Notes: a model not told the origin generated them from the letters alone. A DNA stretch of 64,000 nt from Pedobacter ginsengisoli (GCF_030244015.1 NZ_JASSYX010000001.1:1364001-1428000), one strand, 5' to 3'. Numbered from the stretch's first letter, positions 17,314 to 27,442 are shown. Numbers and translations: made by a program.

Positions 17314-19497
17314 ATGAAGACAAGCAGAAGGAATTTCATCAAATCGGCCGGAAGCCTTACAGTTTTGTTTTCATTAGACCATACCGGTTTACTGGCTTCC
17401 GTAACGGCGGGCCAAGATCCTGAATTGCCCGGTATTTTACGGCGTACTCCAGCTGTAAGCGCATGGCTTGAAGTGTTGGCTGACGGATCGGTACGTGTAT
17501 TCACAGGTAAAGTGGAGCAGGGCCAGGGTTTGTGTGGTGCAATTGCCCAGGTTACAGCAGAAGAGCTTGACTTGAAAGTTAGCCAGGTAGAAGTGGTCAT
17601 CGCTGATACGCGCCGTACCCCCAATGAAGGTTTTACAGGTGCGAGCTCGTCTACGGAAAACAGTGTATTGTCGGTCAGATATGCCGCTGCTGCAGCGCGC
17701 CGCGAACTAATGGATCTTGCAGCTGTGGCTTTGGGCGTTCCATCAGAGACCCTGAAAATGCTCGATGGCAAAATACTTCAAAAATCCGGCGGACATCCGC
17801 TCTCTTTTTTTGAATTGCTTGATGGCAGAAAATTAAAGTCTGAAGTCCGTTTGCCGCTTCATTTAAAACCGAAGGAGCAATACCGTATATCCGGGAAAGC
17901 TGTTCCGCGGGAAGATTTTAAACGTATGATCATCGGCGGAGAAATGTATATTCAGGATTTGCGCTTTCCTGGAATGGTGCATGCGCGCACGGTCAGTCCA
18001 CCGGCTTACGATGCCAGACTCCTGAGTTTTGACGAGACCGGGCTCCGCAAAGCAGTCCCTGTTCTTAAAACGATAAGAGATGGAAGTTTCCTGGCAGTAA
18101 TTTGTGAGGATGAATTTCAAGCTGTGAAAGCACAGCGCCATCTTGCCCAGCAGGTTAAATGGTCGGTATTGCAACACAAATCGACAAGCCTGCCGGTACC
18201 AGAACTCCTGAAAAGTCTCACCGTAGCATCAAGTAAAGTCAAGACTGCTCCAGTACCCTTTCCAGAAGGGATTCCAGCCATAAGATCCTCTTATTATAAA
18301 CCATACGTGATGCATGGCGCAATCGCTCCATCCTGTGCTGTGGCGCGATACGCAGATGGCTTGTTAGAAATATGGACTCATAGTCAGGGGGCCTATCCAC
18401 TGCGGGATACGATCAGTGACCTGCTCAAAATCCCTGCTGCTCAAATTCAGGTAACCTGCTTACGCGGTTCCGGTTGTTATGGTCACAATGGCGCTGATGA
18501 CGCAGCTGCTGAAGCTGCTCTGATCGCAATGGCCTTTCCTGGCAGGCATGTGCGTTTACAATGGTCACGCGAACAGGAGCATGCCTGGGAACCTTACGGC
18601 ACGGCGATGTACATGGAACTGGAAGCCATTTTGGAAAAGAACGGCAGGATCTCCCACTTCCGAAATTCTATATGGTCCGATACACATTATATCCGGGGCA
18701 ATCCGGGATATTTGAATGTAGCTGTTTTAAGGGATGCTCCATTTGAGCGGAAGAAAAACCCGTCAGGATCCGGTGGTTACAGAAATGCCGATTTGTATTA
18801 CACTGTGCAAAATCAAACTGTGACCGCCAATTTCTTCAACGGACCCTTGCGCACCTCAAATCTCAGGAGCCTTGGTTCTTACGCCAACCTCTTTGCAGTG
18901 GAGTCTTTTATGGACGAGTTGTCAGATCATGCTAAAATCGAACCTTTTGACTTTAGAATCATGCACCTTGAGGACCAAAGGGCCATCGAAGTACTGGACA
19001 AATTAAAACACAAAGTAGCCGGGCTTCCCAAGCAGAAAAATACGGGAATGGGCATTGCGTTTTGCAGGTATAAAAACAGTGCGGCATACATTGCTGTAGC
19101 GGCACAAGTAAAAGTGCATCCTTCGACTTTTAAAATCACGCTCATAAAACTATGGGCTGTAATTGATGCCGGAGAAATTATCAGTCCTGATAGTGTGGTT
19201 AACCAGATTGAAGGTGGCATGATACAGGCAGCCAGCTGGACGCTGTTCGAAAAAGTTGGATTCGAGCAGCAGACCGTACAAAGCCGCACCTGGACAAGTT
19301 ATCCGATCATTCGTTTTAATGACGTACCAGAGGTAGAGGTTGAAATCATTTCACGTCCGAATGAAAAATTGCAGGGGGTTGGAGAAATCGCAATGTGCGT
19401 AACCCCCGGGGCAATTGTAAATGCCATCGCCATCGCCTGCGGACAGCGAATCAGGAATTTGCCTGTGGGTGATCAACTAAGCATAAAAAACCGGTAA
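17314..19497 (+). CDS. Molybdopterin-binding large subunit (IorB-like), exported
   Basis: About 727 residues from MKTSRRNFIKSAGSLTVLF, a twin-arginine (SRRNFIK) signal that fits export of a folded cofactor enzyme. The remainder is the CoxL/IorB fold: GKVEQGQGLCGAIAQVTAEEL, an inserted alpha/beta hammerhead (residues ~170-270), CLRGSGCYGHNGADDAAAEA, and the C-terminal VGEIAMCVTPGAIVNAIA with the catalytic-region Glu. It hydroxylates N-heterocycles or oxidises aldehydes in related enzymes; the substrate is unknown. No FAD subunit, cytochrome or maturation chaperone gene is visible nearby, so electrons must go to a partner encoded elsewhere. Confidence 0.9.
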   Translation: MKTSRRNFIKSAGSLTVLFSLDHTGLLASVTAGQDPELPGILRRTPAVSAWLEVLADGSVRVFTGKVEQGQGLCGAIAQVTAEELDLKVSQVEVVIADTRRTPNEGFTGASSSTENSVLSVRYAAAAARRELMDLAAVALGVPSETLKMLDGKILQKSGGHPLSFFELLDGRKLKSEVRLPLHLKPKEQYRISGKAVPREDFKRMIIGGEMYIQDLRFPGMVHARTVSPPAYDARLLSFDETGLRKAVPVLKTIRDGSFLAVICEDEFQAVKAQRHLAQQVKWSVLQHKSTSLPVPELLKSLTVASSKVKTAPVPFPEGIPAIRSSYYKPYVMHGAIAPSCAVARYADGLLEIWTHSQGAYPLRDTISDLLKIPAAQIQVTCLRGSGCYGHNGADDAAAEAALIAMAFPGRHVRLQWSREQEHAWEPYGTAMYMELEAILEKNGRISHFRNSIWSDTHYIRGNPGYLNVAVLRDAPFERKKNPSGSGGYRNADLYYTVQNQTVTANFFNGPLRTSNLRSLGSYANLFAVESFMDELSDHAKIEPFDFRIMHLEDQRAIEVLDKLKHKVAGLPKQKNTGMGIAFCRYKNSAAYIAVAAQVKVHPSTFKITLIKLWAVIDAGEIISPDSVVNQIEGGMIQAASWTLFEKVGFEQQTVQSRTWTSYPIIRFNDVPEVEVEIISRPNEKLQGVGEIAMCVTPGAIVNAIAIACGQRIRNLPVGDQLSIKNR

Positions 19498-19775
19498 AAT
19501 ATAAGCTGATGAAAAGAGTATTAAAATTACTTCAACAGCAGCGGCCCTTTCAGAGAAATTAGAAGTCTACAATCTAAAAGTGATCTCGCTTAGAAAACTA
19601 ATGCTGCTATATTTTAACTTATAGTGTAGTAATGTAAATTTTAATTATATTTATATACCTTCTAACTAGATTATATGTACCTAAAATCGCTTCGCACTCC
19701 AGATTCCGGTTTCCTCCAACTGAGTTGAGGGTATCCGACAGACAAATCAGCTATCGAAGCTTAAAAACCCCTATT

Positions 19776-22235
19776 ATGAGTAAAACACTAAAACTTGGTT
19801 TTGCAATGGGAGGTGGCGTTTCACTCGGAACGTTTTCCGGAGCAGCTTTGTCTGAAACAATTAAACAGGCAGTATTACATGCAGGTTATTATAGCAATGA
19901 TACTGGAGAAGAGATTTTCCATGAATATGACAAGGTGATTATTGATGTATTTGCCGGTGCCAGCGCCGGTTCGATGTCTCTTGCCATTATGTTAAGAGGC
20001 CTGGCTCATCAAACGCCTGAAGAAAGAATAAAGGCCGAGAACATATTAAGGAGCGATCCTGCAATCAATTTTGATACCTTGAGCCCCGGGAAAAAGAAGG
20101 ACCTGATCGTAGCTCAGGTTGTTCAAAACCTACAGGAAGACATCTGGATCAATGAGATCAATATAGAAAAATTGCTCGGCACCACGCTCAATGACCAGGA
20201 GAACCTGGCCTATGAAGGCGGAATACTTAGAAGGGGTGCTCTTGAAGAAATTGCAAAAAAGTATTTCGATCTTAAAGAAGCTTACAATTCAAATTTTGAG
20301 GATAAGAGACTGTTGTCAGATGAGATAGTATTTGGAAGTTCATTATCCAATCTTACGGGGTTAAAGACAGACAGCAGGGGCGGAAAAGATTTCAATAATG
20401 ATAATTTTGCCGCTTCAGCAGATGCCTTTACTTCAATATGCCATAAAGAGTTTCGTGTGTTTCATTTGTTTTTTAATTCTCAAAAAAGCAGAGATGTTAA
20501 AAAGAATCCGGAGGTCTATCCGGGCAAATGGATCCGTTACCACAATGGAGATAAAAAGAGTGGGTTTTTTGGTGATCTTCGTACTGCGCCGGCGTGGTCG
20601 CGCATAGTCGCTACCTCCATTGCCTGTGGAGCTTTTCCGTTCGCATTCGAGCCCGTTGTTCTTGAACGTTTCAAATTTGAATTTAATGAATGGCCGGCAG
20701 AATTAGAGGATGCAAAGTTATGTGAAAGAGCGACAGGGAGACCGGATCAGTTGTCATACCCATTCACTTATATGGACGGCGGTACATTTAATAATGAGCC
20801 GGTTAGAGAGGCCTTTAGAATGGCAGCTTTTTTAGACGCAAAGGATAAGTCGGATAATTTTGACCGCTTAATTGTTTTTGTTGATCCTAGTGTGGGTGCT
20901 GAAACCATAGACTTCAGGGTTCCTGTTCACAAGGAATTTAGTATGAAGAAGCCTAGAAATATTCTTGGAAATATTGATGGCTATGACCTCATCAGAAAGT
21001 CGACGCTTGATCGTTTGGCCGGACACTTTGGAACAATTCTGACCATGATCATAAATGAAAGCCGGGTCAATGAAAATGATAAAATAGCCTACATTTCAGA
21101 GTTATTCGATAGTAAAGGCTCCTATAATGACCTGCTGTCAAGTCTTATCGAACAAACGGACGATGTCATTCCACTGGTGGAGCGCATAGCTAAAATCCTT
21201 GAACAGATGATCGATCTTGAAAAGGTCAATGAACTTTTGCCGCAAGGAGCATTGACACTTGCCGGGGAACTGAGACGGGTTGTTAATGAAAATCAAGGTC
21301 AATTTGCCGGATTGGAAACAAAAATAGACTCCTTTGAAGAAAACGGCATTCAGGCAGTTTTGTCGAATGACCACTTGTTGTTAAAGGCGATGTTTGTGGT
21401 CTTTGTAGACCGGCTGCTCAATCTTACGGGAAAAAGCAAACAGACCAAAATTATGGCAATAGCGCCTACTGTTATAATAGATGGTGTTGAGAAAGTTCAG
21501 AAGCTACCTGGTGACTACCTGATGGCATTTGCAGGCTTTACTTCTAAATTGCCAAACGTATACGCAGCTAATTTGGCCAGACACTGCACTGCAAGACTGA
21601 TGAAAAAACTAAAAGTACTTAAAGCGGACTCGCAAATTCCACCATATGAAGATTGGAAGGGTCAAAAGCCCTATGTTGAAGAGTATAGGAGCAAGTTGTT
21701 GCTTATCCGTTCGAGAATTGAAAACCTTTTCACACGCTCAAAAATTATTGATATTTTTCCCGGCGTTGACAGCATAATTTTAAACGGGCTGAGCAAAGCC
21801 GTCAAGAATGCTTTAGACGATATCGACCTGTTTGACGATCCTTTTTGGTCGTTTCTTTTCAAAATTGAAGTCGATTCCAAAAATATGGAGATCGACGGGA
21901 CGGGCTCCTTTAACGATACCGCGCCGCAGAAAATTGACGGCAGGCTTTTTCTGATTACCGAACTGTATTACTTCTATGGAGAAAATATCAGATGGGAAGG
22001 AGTAAATGTTCAGGACGGTATGATCGTCGTCAATAAGGATGGGTTTTTCTCTGACAGAAAGTTTTGCAAATTGCTGCTTCCTGACAAATCCGAAATTGAA
22101 ATAGCCAATAAGATGCCGAACCCAATATTTGAATACGCTAAACTGACAGATGCAGACGCAGGAAAAGATCTGCCCGCCAGCGGATGGGTGCTGAAACCGG
22201 GGGTGAGGCGTATTGACGAAGATTTATTGGTGTAA
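19776..22235 (+). CDS. Patatin-like phospholipase, large
   Basis: An 819-residue protein from MSKTLKLGF. The patatin core is clear: oxyanion loop MGGGVSLGTFSG at ~9-20, nucleophile elbow GASAG at ~60-64, and catalytic Asp in YMDGGTFNNEPV at ~335. Between the elbow and the Asp there is a long insert (~90-300), and ~450 further residues follow that are mostly helical and contain no recognised domain. It resembles the DUF3376-type large patatins. There is no signal peptide, so it is cytoplasmic or peripheral. A small helical protein gene follows 29 bases later. Confidence 0.85.
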   Translation: MSKTLKLGFAMGGGVSLGTFSGAALSETIKQAVLHAGYYSNDTGEEIFHEYDKVIIDVFAGASAGSMSLAIMLRGLAHQTPEERIKAENILRSDPAINFDTLSPGKKKDLIVAQVVQNLQEDIWINEINIEKLLGTTLNDQENLAYEGGILRRGALEEIAKKYFDLKEAYNSNFEDKRLLSDEIVFGSSLSNLTGLKTDSRGGKDFNNDNFAASADAFTSICHKEFRVFHLFFNSQKSRDVKKNPEVYPGKWIRYHNGDKKSGFFGDLRTAPAWSRIVATSIACGAFPFAFEPVVLERFKFEFNEWPAELEDAKLCERATGRPDQLSYPFTYMDGGTFNNEPVREAFRMAAFLDAKDKSDNFDRLIVFVDPSVGAETIDFRVPVHKEFSMKKPRNILGNIDGYDLIRKSTLDRLAGHFGTILTMIINESRVNENDKIAYISELFDSKGSYNDLLSSLIEQTDDVIPLVERIAKILEQMIDLEKVNELLPQGALTLAGELRRVVNENQGQFAGLETKIDSFEENGIQAVLSNDHLLLKAMFVVFVDRLLNLTGKSKQTKIMAIAPTVIIDGVEKVQKLPGDYLMAFAGFTSKLPNVYAANLARHCTARLMKKLKVLKADSQIPPYEDWKGQKPYVEEYRSKLLLIRSRIENLFTRSKIIDIFPGVDSIILNGLSKAVKNALDDIDLFDDPFWSFLFKIEVDSKNMEIDGTGSFNDTAPQKIDGRLFLITELYYFYGENIRWEGVNVQDGMIVVNKDGFFSDRKFCKLLLPDKSEIEIANKMPNPIFEYAKLTDADAGKDLPASGWVLKPGVRRIDEDLLV

Positions 22236-22264
22236 ATAACTAAAAAAAGTATCTTTATCCCATT

Positions 22265-22585
22265 ATGGGTTACGCAAAAGAAAGAGCAAAGCTGGAAAAA
22301 CTGCTGAAAAAGCTGGACGTTATACATACGTTTGATGAGAAAAATATGGCAGTACTGCAGGACGTTCATGAAAACTATTCGCACACAGTCAGAATATTGA
22401 AGAACAAAGCACCTGAATTGTTCCTTTCTCTTTATCAAAATGAATTGCAGGCAGTGAAAGATGGCAGAAAAGCGGTTAAGGAAAGCATAGACGAGGAACC
22501 CAGACAAACCAATTTTATCGCCTATAAAGAAGCGATCATCAAAGCATTGGAAGATACGATCAACGTTACGAACGAGACGGTTTAG
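22265..22585 (+). CDS. Small helical protein downstream of the patatin gene
   Basis: A 106-residue, charged, almost entirely helical protein (KERAKLEKLLKKLDVI, ELQAVKDGRKAVKESI). Glu and Lys are spaced as in a coiled coil or helical bundle. There is no signal, Cys pair or known motif. It sits 29 bases after the patatin stop on the same strand and is probably in its operon. A regulatory or chaperone partner role is possible but only inferred. Confidence 0.65.
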   Translation: MGYAKERAKLEKLLKKLDVIHTFDEKNMAVLQDVHENYSHTVRILKNKAPELFLSLYQNELQAVKDGRKAVKESIDEEPRQTNFIAYKEAIIKALEDTINVTNETV

Positions 22586-22650
22586 AATCAGGGTATATTC
22601 TTTATTGCAGTAAAATTTCTTAATTTGTTTATCTCAAATTAAATTATTGT

Positions 22651-22890
22651 ATGACTGCAAATGTGCTCTTAAGAATCATAATCCCTTTTGTGTTTGCTTT
22701 TTCATTTCTTAAGCCGGATCAGGTATCGGGACAAACACCAATAGTGCTATCGGATTCCATTGCGAAAAAGGTAGATGCTTTGTTTAAGAAATGGGACACT
22801 CCCAACAGTCCCGGTTGTGTCATAGGAATCTCGGGGTTTGAAGTTAATGACGGGAGGATCATGCATTTGCGGTTTGATAAAATAGACTAG
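22651..22890 (+). pseudogene. Serine hydrolase (beta-lactamase-like) with central deletion
   Basis: A 79-codon frame combines the two ends of one family. Residues 1-58 are a signal peptide and the N-terminus of class C beta-lactamase-like hydrolases (IAKKVDALFKKWDTPNSPGCVIGI). Residues 59-79 (SGFEVNDGRIMHLRFDKI) match the extreme C-terminus (SGGRVRNLRF type). The SxxK and YxN catalytic motifs and roughly 400 residues between are missing. The junction is in frame at about 22828. It cannot be active. Confidence 0.72.
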
Positions 22891-23006
22891 CAGGAAGACC
22901 AGCTGCTAAAGGTAACTCCTGACAGTACAGGACGGTTTCACAATAACTTTTAGGTAACTTGGGTTGATGTAAACCAAATGTATAACCTGTAATACCAAGC
23001 TCCTGC

Positions 23007-26000
23007 GTGAAATACAATAACTCATCTGTCTCTTTTTTTCTGGGAATCTTTCTATCGTTCAGCTATATAGTTTCTTCGACTGCCCAGGTAGCGAAGGTTC
23101 CTTTCGTACCCTCCCAACAGGAAATTAACCGGCCGTTTGGCAAGCATGACGCGGCATCTTTTCTCAAGCCACCAAAAGTGTATCATCCGGAAACATGGTT
23201 TCACTACATTGGCGGCAATGTCTCAAAAGAAGGGATCACCAGAGACCTTGAAGCAATCGCAAAGGCTGGTATTTCCGGGATCCAACTGTTTCACGGTCAG
23301 TTTGGCGGTCCATGGCCTGGCGTCACGCCTCAGATTGCAAGCCTGAGCGAGAACTGGGACGATGCGGTGAAGCATACTGCACAGGAATGCCTTCGTTTAG
23401 GCCTCAGGTTCTCCATGAACGCCTGCCCGGGATGGGCAACTTCGGGTGGTCCCTGGATCACACCCGAAAATGCGATGCGTACCCTGACCTGGAACCGTAC
23501 AGATGTTGCGGGTGGTAAACTGATCAGTCAGGTCCTTTCCGTTCCGGAACCCCATTCGGAGGATTGGCGTGATTATCATGACATTACTGTTTTGGCTTTT
23601 CCAACGCCGCTTGGCGATACAGGTCAACCCCTTGTTCCTCAATCGATACAAAGCAACGTCAATGTAGACTGGCAACCATATCTGGCCGGGCGGGCCCGCG
23701 AGCCCATCCGTCTGTCTCCGGCAGCACCAGATAAGCCTTATTGGGTAGAAGTGAGTTTCGCTGAGGACGTGATGCTGCGCAGCGTTGAATTTCCTAGTAT
23801 TAACGGAGCAAATCATGCCCAGAACTTTGAGCCGGGTATCAAGATCGCTGTTCAGGCGGTTATGCCTGATGGCAAGCTGCGTGATATTGTACGTGCAGAT
23901 ATGCCTCGGGCGAGCTGGCAGGACGACAGGCCGATCACATTTGCCTGCTCAGAATTGCCCGGCGTGAAAAAATACCGCATATCAATCAATAATAAACATG
24001 ACATGGCTTTCGCTTCTCTGCGGCTGTTTTCTGCAGCAAGGAAGAACAGCTGGGAATCTGAAGCAGCCTGGACCCTGCGCAGCCTGGAGCGTACGGCACA
24101 GCATCCAAAACAATCTGCTGCGGCCTTTATTGCACCTGGACAGGTGCTTGATCTTTCAGATAAAATGAATAAGGACGGTCAGTTGAACTGGCAGGCGCCG
24201 AAAGGCAACTGGACCATACTACGTCTCGGACATGTAAATTCCGGTAAGAAGAACGGCCCCGCACCGGCAGAAGGGACTGGCTGGGAGGCCAATAAACTCG
24301 CAGCCTCAGGGGCTGATGCACAATTTGCCGGCTATCTTGGACGACTTTCCGGGCCAAACGGGCCATTGGCGGGCGGCTTGCTGAATGGTGTGCTGATCGA
24401 CAGCTGGGAGTGCCATACGCAAAGCTGGACCACAAATATGGAAGCAGAATTTCAGCACCTGGCCAACTACTCTCTACACAAATGGATGCCGGCCCTGCTT
24501 GGTTATGTGGTACAGGACCACGAAACTACTGCGCGGTTCCTGACCGACTGGAGAAAGACCCTGAACGACTTGGTTACCAACAATTTTTACGGACGTATGG
24601 CAAGCCTTGCACGTAAAAACGGGCTGTCCGTTACTTATGAAACCGCCGCAGGTGACGTCATTCCGGCCGATATCATGGAATACTTCAAGTATGCTGACGT
24701 GCCCATGTGCGAGTTCTGGCAACCGCTGTCCGATAACTTTGTGGGCTCTCTCAACTTTAAGCCAATTAAACCAACTGCATCAGCAGCAAGACTTTATGGA
24801 AAGCCACGCGTCGCGGCGGAAGCTTTTACCTCTTTTGCGCTGACCTGGGACGAACATTTCGAAATGCTGAAGGAAGTAGCAAATGTCAACAGCATCCAGG
24901 GGGTCAGCCATTATGTATTCCATACCTATACACACAATCCTCAAACACCTTTTCTTCCGCCAGGGACCTCCTTTGGCTCAGGTATAGGTACGCCATTTCT
25001 GAGAGGTCAGACCTGGTGGCGGTACATGCCCGATTTTACAGATTACCTCGCGCGCTGCACTTATATGCTGGAAAGGGGAAAGCCAGTATCAGACGTGCTG
25101 TGGTACCTGGGCGATGAGATTAATCATAAACCTGATCAGAAAGCCGCCTTTCCGGCGGGTTTTAAATACGACTACTGTAACCCGGATGTATTGCTAAACC
25201 GGCTTAAAGTAGAAAATGGTCTGCTGGTAACTCCTGAAGGGATTTCTTATCGTGTCCTTTGGCTGCCGGATGTACCCCGTATGTTGCCCCATACACTGGA
25301 AAAGATCCATGAACTGGTAAAGTCCGGTGCGACCATTGTGGGCAATGCCCCCCTTGGCCTTGCTACATTGTCTGGCGGAGAGGCATCAAAACGCCGTTTT
25401 GATGTTGCGGTGAAAGCACTTTGGGGCGGAACAACAGCAGGAGTGAAAAAGCTGGGCAAAGGGCTTGTAGTTTCAGGAAAAACACTTGACCAGGCATTGG
25501 TGGCCCTCAAACTTAAACCTGATGTGCTTGGCGGTAATGCCCTATGGGTACACAGAAAAAGCGAAGGGGCAGACTGGTATTTTATCACTGCACCTAAAGG
25601 AAGCGGTTTTGACGGTGAGCTCAGTTTTCGTGCGAGCGGGCAAGCTGAACTTTGGGATCCGGTTACAGGAACATCCAGTCCCACAGAATACCGGCAGGAG
25701 GGTGGACGCAGTATTGTTAAGCTCAGTTTGCTCAAAGCAGGCTCCTGTTTCGTGGTTTTCAGGAGAGATAAAAGCCCGGAAGCACTAGTGAAATCCGCTG
25801 TTCCTAAAGTGGTCTCTGCTATTCCTGTTGCCGGACCCTGGACCTTAAAATTCCCTGCCGGATGGGGGACGCCGGAAAGCCTGCAGCTGACAGAACTCAA
25901 AGCCTGGAAAGAACTGGATAGGTCCGCTGAGGGCAAAGCATTCTCAGGAACCGCAACTTATACCACGACATTTAACCTGGATAAAGTACAAGACGACAGG

Positions 26001-26297
26001 GAATATATACTCGATCTTGGAAGGGTAGATATGGCGACCCGCGTTACCGTAAATGGTAAAGAGGCGGGCAGGTTATGGGTACCGCCGTACCGCATCAAAC
26101 TGGGGGAGCTGCTCCGGACAGGACAAAATACCCTGACAATAGAAGTTACCAGTACCTGGTTCAACCGCCTTGTTTACGATGCCGGACAGCTGGTAGAAAA
26201 ACGTAAGACCTGGACTATTTCAGGACCGGATAAAAATGAAGCCCTGAGGGAATCAGGATTGTTCGGACCGGTAAAACTGGAGCTTATCAATCGTTAA
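23007..26297 (+). CDS. Glycoside hydrolase family 106 (alpha-L-rhamnosidase type)
   Basis: A 1096-residue secreted enzyme. The start is GTG at 23007; it gives a good signal peptide (SFFLGIFLSFSYIVSSTAQ). GH106 marks are seen throughout: ETWFHYIGGNVSKEGITRDLEAIAKAGI with GIQLFHG, ACPGWATSGGPWITPENAM, LIDSWECHTQSW, EAFTSFALTWDEHF and a C-terminal jelly roll (VTVNGKEAGRLWVPPYRIKL, NTLTIEVTSTWFNRL). Family enzymes remove terminal alpha-L-rhamnose from pectin (RG-I/II) and other glycans. Base composition is visibly more GC-rich than the flanks. A second, diverged copy lies at 39485-42436. Confidence 0.88.
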   Translation: MKYNNSSVSFFLGIFLSFSYIVSSTAQVAKVPFVPSQQEINRPFGKHDAASFLKPPKVYHPETWFHYIGGNVSKEGITRDLEAIAKAGISGIQLFHGQFGGPWPGVTPQIASLSENWDDAVKHTAQECLRLGLRFSMNACPGWATSGGPWITPENAMRTLTWNRTDVAGGKLISQVLSVPEPHSEDWRDYHDITVLAFPTPLGDTGQPLVPQSIQSNVNVDWQPYLAGRAREPIRLSPAAPDKPYWVEVSFAEDVMLRSVEFPSINGANHAQNFEPGIKIAVQAVMPDGKLRDIVRADMPRASWQDDRPITFACSELPGVKKYRISINNKHDMAFASLRLFSAARKNSWESEAAWTLRSLERTAQHPKQSAAAFIAPGQVLDLSDKMNKDGQLNWQAPKGNWTILRLGHVNSGKKNGPAPAEGTGWEANKLAASGADAQFAGYLGRLSGPNGPLAGGLLNGVLIDSWECHTQSWTTNMEAEFQHLANYSLHKWMPALLGYVVQDHETTARFLTDWRKTLNDLVTNNFYGRMASLARKNGLSVTYETAAGDVIPADIMEYFKYADVPMCEFWQPLSDNFVGSLNFKPIKPTASAARLYGKPRVAAEAFTSFALTWDEHFEMLKEVANVNSIQGVSHYVFHTYTHNPQTPFLPPGTSFGSGIGTPFLRGQTWWRYMPDFTDYLARCTYMLERGKPVSDVLWYLGDEINHKPDQKAAFPAGFKYDYCNPDVLLNRLKVENGLLVTPEGISYRVLWLPDVPRMLPHTLEKIHELVKSGATIVGNAPLGLATLSGGEASKRRFDVAVKALWGGTTAGVKKLGKGLVVSGKTLDQALVALKLKPDVLGGNALWVHRKSEGADWYFITAPKGSGFDGELSFRASGQAELWDPVTGTSSPTEYRQEGGRSIVKLSLLKAGSCFVVFRRDKSPEALVKSAVPKVVSAIPVAGPWTLKFPAGWGTPESLQLTELKAWKELDRSAEGKAFSGTATYTTTFNLDKVQDDREYILDLGRVDMATRVTVNGKEAGRLWVPPYRIKLGELLRTGQNTLTIEVTSTWFNRLVYDAGQLVEKRKTWTISGPDKNEALRESGLFGPVKLELINR

Positions 26298-26830
26298 AAT
26301 CCGGGTTCCCCGGGTTTCCTTATAAAATCAATGGTGATGCCGGTAAAACAGTCGTCCTGGCAACCATCCGGTACGAATCCGCATGAAGAGATCATGCCAT
26401 TGTTTTTCGTTTCAAAATAGAAGTCGGCATCACTTCTTTTTTTCAGCCAAACGGTTTTGGCGCGGTCATATATTTCATCAAGCGTTAAAGCAGCTGCGCC
26501 CATCTCATGGCTGTTCAGCGTGCTTTGGTCTTCTATCCATTCTTCATGAATGGTTACCGCCGCAGAAGGGGGCTGGCTGGTTGATCTGGCGGTATAACTT
26601 CGGCTTGTTATCTTTCCATTGGTCACAGTGATCATGGTAAAGGTCTGGAAATTCGTCCACGATGATGTGCTGACCTGGTAGGTGTAAGAATTGCCTGATG
26701 TGGCTTTGAAGTTCAGCCAGGCTTTATAACTTTTATCAAAGTCACTTTTGTGTTCTATTTTATCTTTTTTGCAGGCGGTAAACAATGTCGCCGTCAGGAG
26801 CAGCGCTGAGAAGAAGTTAATTGCTTTCAT
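26294..26830 (-). CDS. Lipoprotein of unknown function
   Basis: A 178-residue lipoprotein: signal peptide with lipobox LFTAC and acylated Cys at ~20, then KKDK. The mature part is a small mixed fold (YKAWLNFKATSGNSYTYQV, then a TMITVTNGKITSRSY strand pair) with three Cys near the end (CGFVPDGCQDDC), possibly a disulfide knot or metal site. The opening loosely resembles DUF6174, but I do not assign it. It overlaps the end of the GH106 gene by 4 bases, convergent. Confidence 0.65.
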   Translation of the reverse strand: MKAINFFSALLLTATLFTACKKDKIEHKSDFDKSYKAWLNFKATSGNSYTYQVSTSSWTNFQTFTMITVTNGKITSRSYTARSTSQPPSAAVTIHEEWIEDQSTLNSHEMGAAALTLDEIYDRAKTVWLKKRSDADFYFETKNNGMISSCGFVPDGCQDDCFTGITIDFIRKPGEPGF

Positions 26831-26869
26831 ATTTGTTTTTTAGGATAAACGAATGAGAAGCAATATTCG

Positions 26870-27442
26870 CTACAAATGGTGCAAATTTTCCATCTCCATA
26901 AACACATAGCAGACCATATGGCAAATGTGCATATGGCAATCTTCCACCCGGCCGTAATGTCCCGAGTCTACAATAATTGCCTGATCGGCGATTTCGGCAA
27001 GCTTTCCCTTATTTTTGCCTAAAAGTGCCACTGTGAATATGTTGTTCTCCCTGCACCACTCAATGGCTCTGACGAGGTTTGATGAATTGCCGCTGACACT
27101 CATCACCATCACCAGGTCTCCCGGCCGTGCATAATTTTGCAGCTGACGGATAAAAATATCATCATAACAATAGTCATTGCCAATGGCAGTGACCCAATTG
27201 GTATTGTCATTCAAGGAAAGACAGCGAAACCGCCGGTAGGTCTTGTCAGATGCCCCCTTACCGAGATCAGTGATCATATGAGAAGCATTGGCCGCACTGC
27301 CGCCATTGCCAAATACAAAGATCTGGCGGTCTTCCTGTAAGGCGTTTTTAAAATGGCCGACCAGCTTTTCCACTTCATCAAGCGGTATGGATTCAAGTGC
27401 TGATCTCTGCTCCGTCACATAATCTGTTAAAAAGGTTCTCAT
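26870..27442 (-). CDS. SIS-domain phosphosugar isomerase (GmhA-like)
   Basis: A 190-residue single SIS-domain protein with the phosphosugar loop FVFGNGGSAANASHM (~43-57) and the second SIS motif MSVSGNSSNLVRAI (~113-126). Length and layout fit GmhA-type sedoheptulose-7-phosphate isomerases and close relatives. Its start overlaps the end of the ROK gene by 4 bases, so the two are translated together. No other heptose gene (hldE, gmhB, waaD) is nearby, so a role in another phosphosugar route is equally possible. Confidence 0.82.
   Translation of the reverse strand: MRTFLTDYVTEQRSALESIPLDEVEKLVGHFKNALQEDRQIFVFGNGGSAANASHMITDLGKGASDKTYRRFRCLSLNDNTNWVTAIGNDYCYDDIFIRQLQNYARPGDLVMVMSVSGNSSNLVRAIEWCRENNIFTVALLGKNKGKLAEIADQAIIVDSGHYGRVEDCHMHICHMVCYVFMEMENLHHL

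Noticed and set aside
19498..19775. A short frame MKRVLKLLQQQ after the molybdopterin gene as a third subunit
   Set aside because: Only 17 codons, with no cytochrome or FAD motif.
22010..22507. A minus-strand frame across the patatin end and the small helical gene
   Set aside because: It spans two plus-strand genes and has Phe/Cys-rich random-looking composition.
25247..25936. A 229-codon minus-strand frame inside the GH106 gene
   Set aside because: Ser/Pro-rich shadow of the GH106 coding strand; no motif and no start context.
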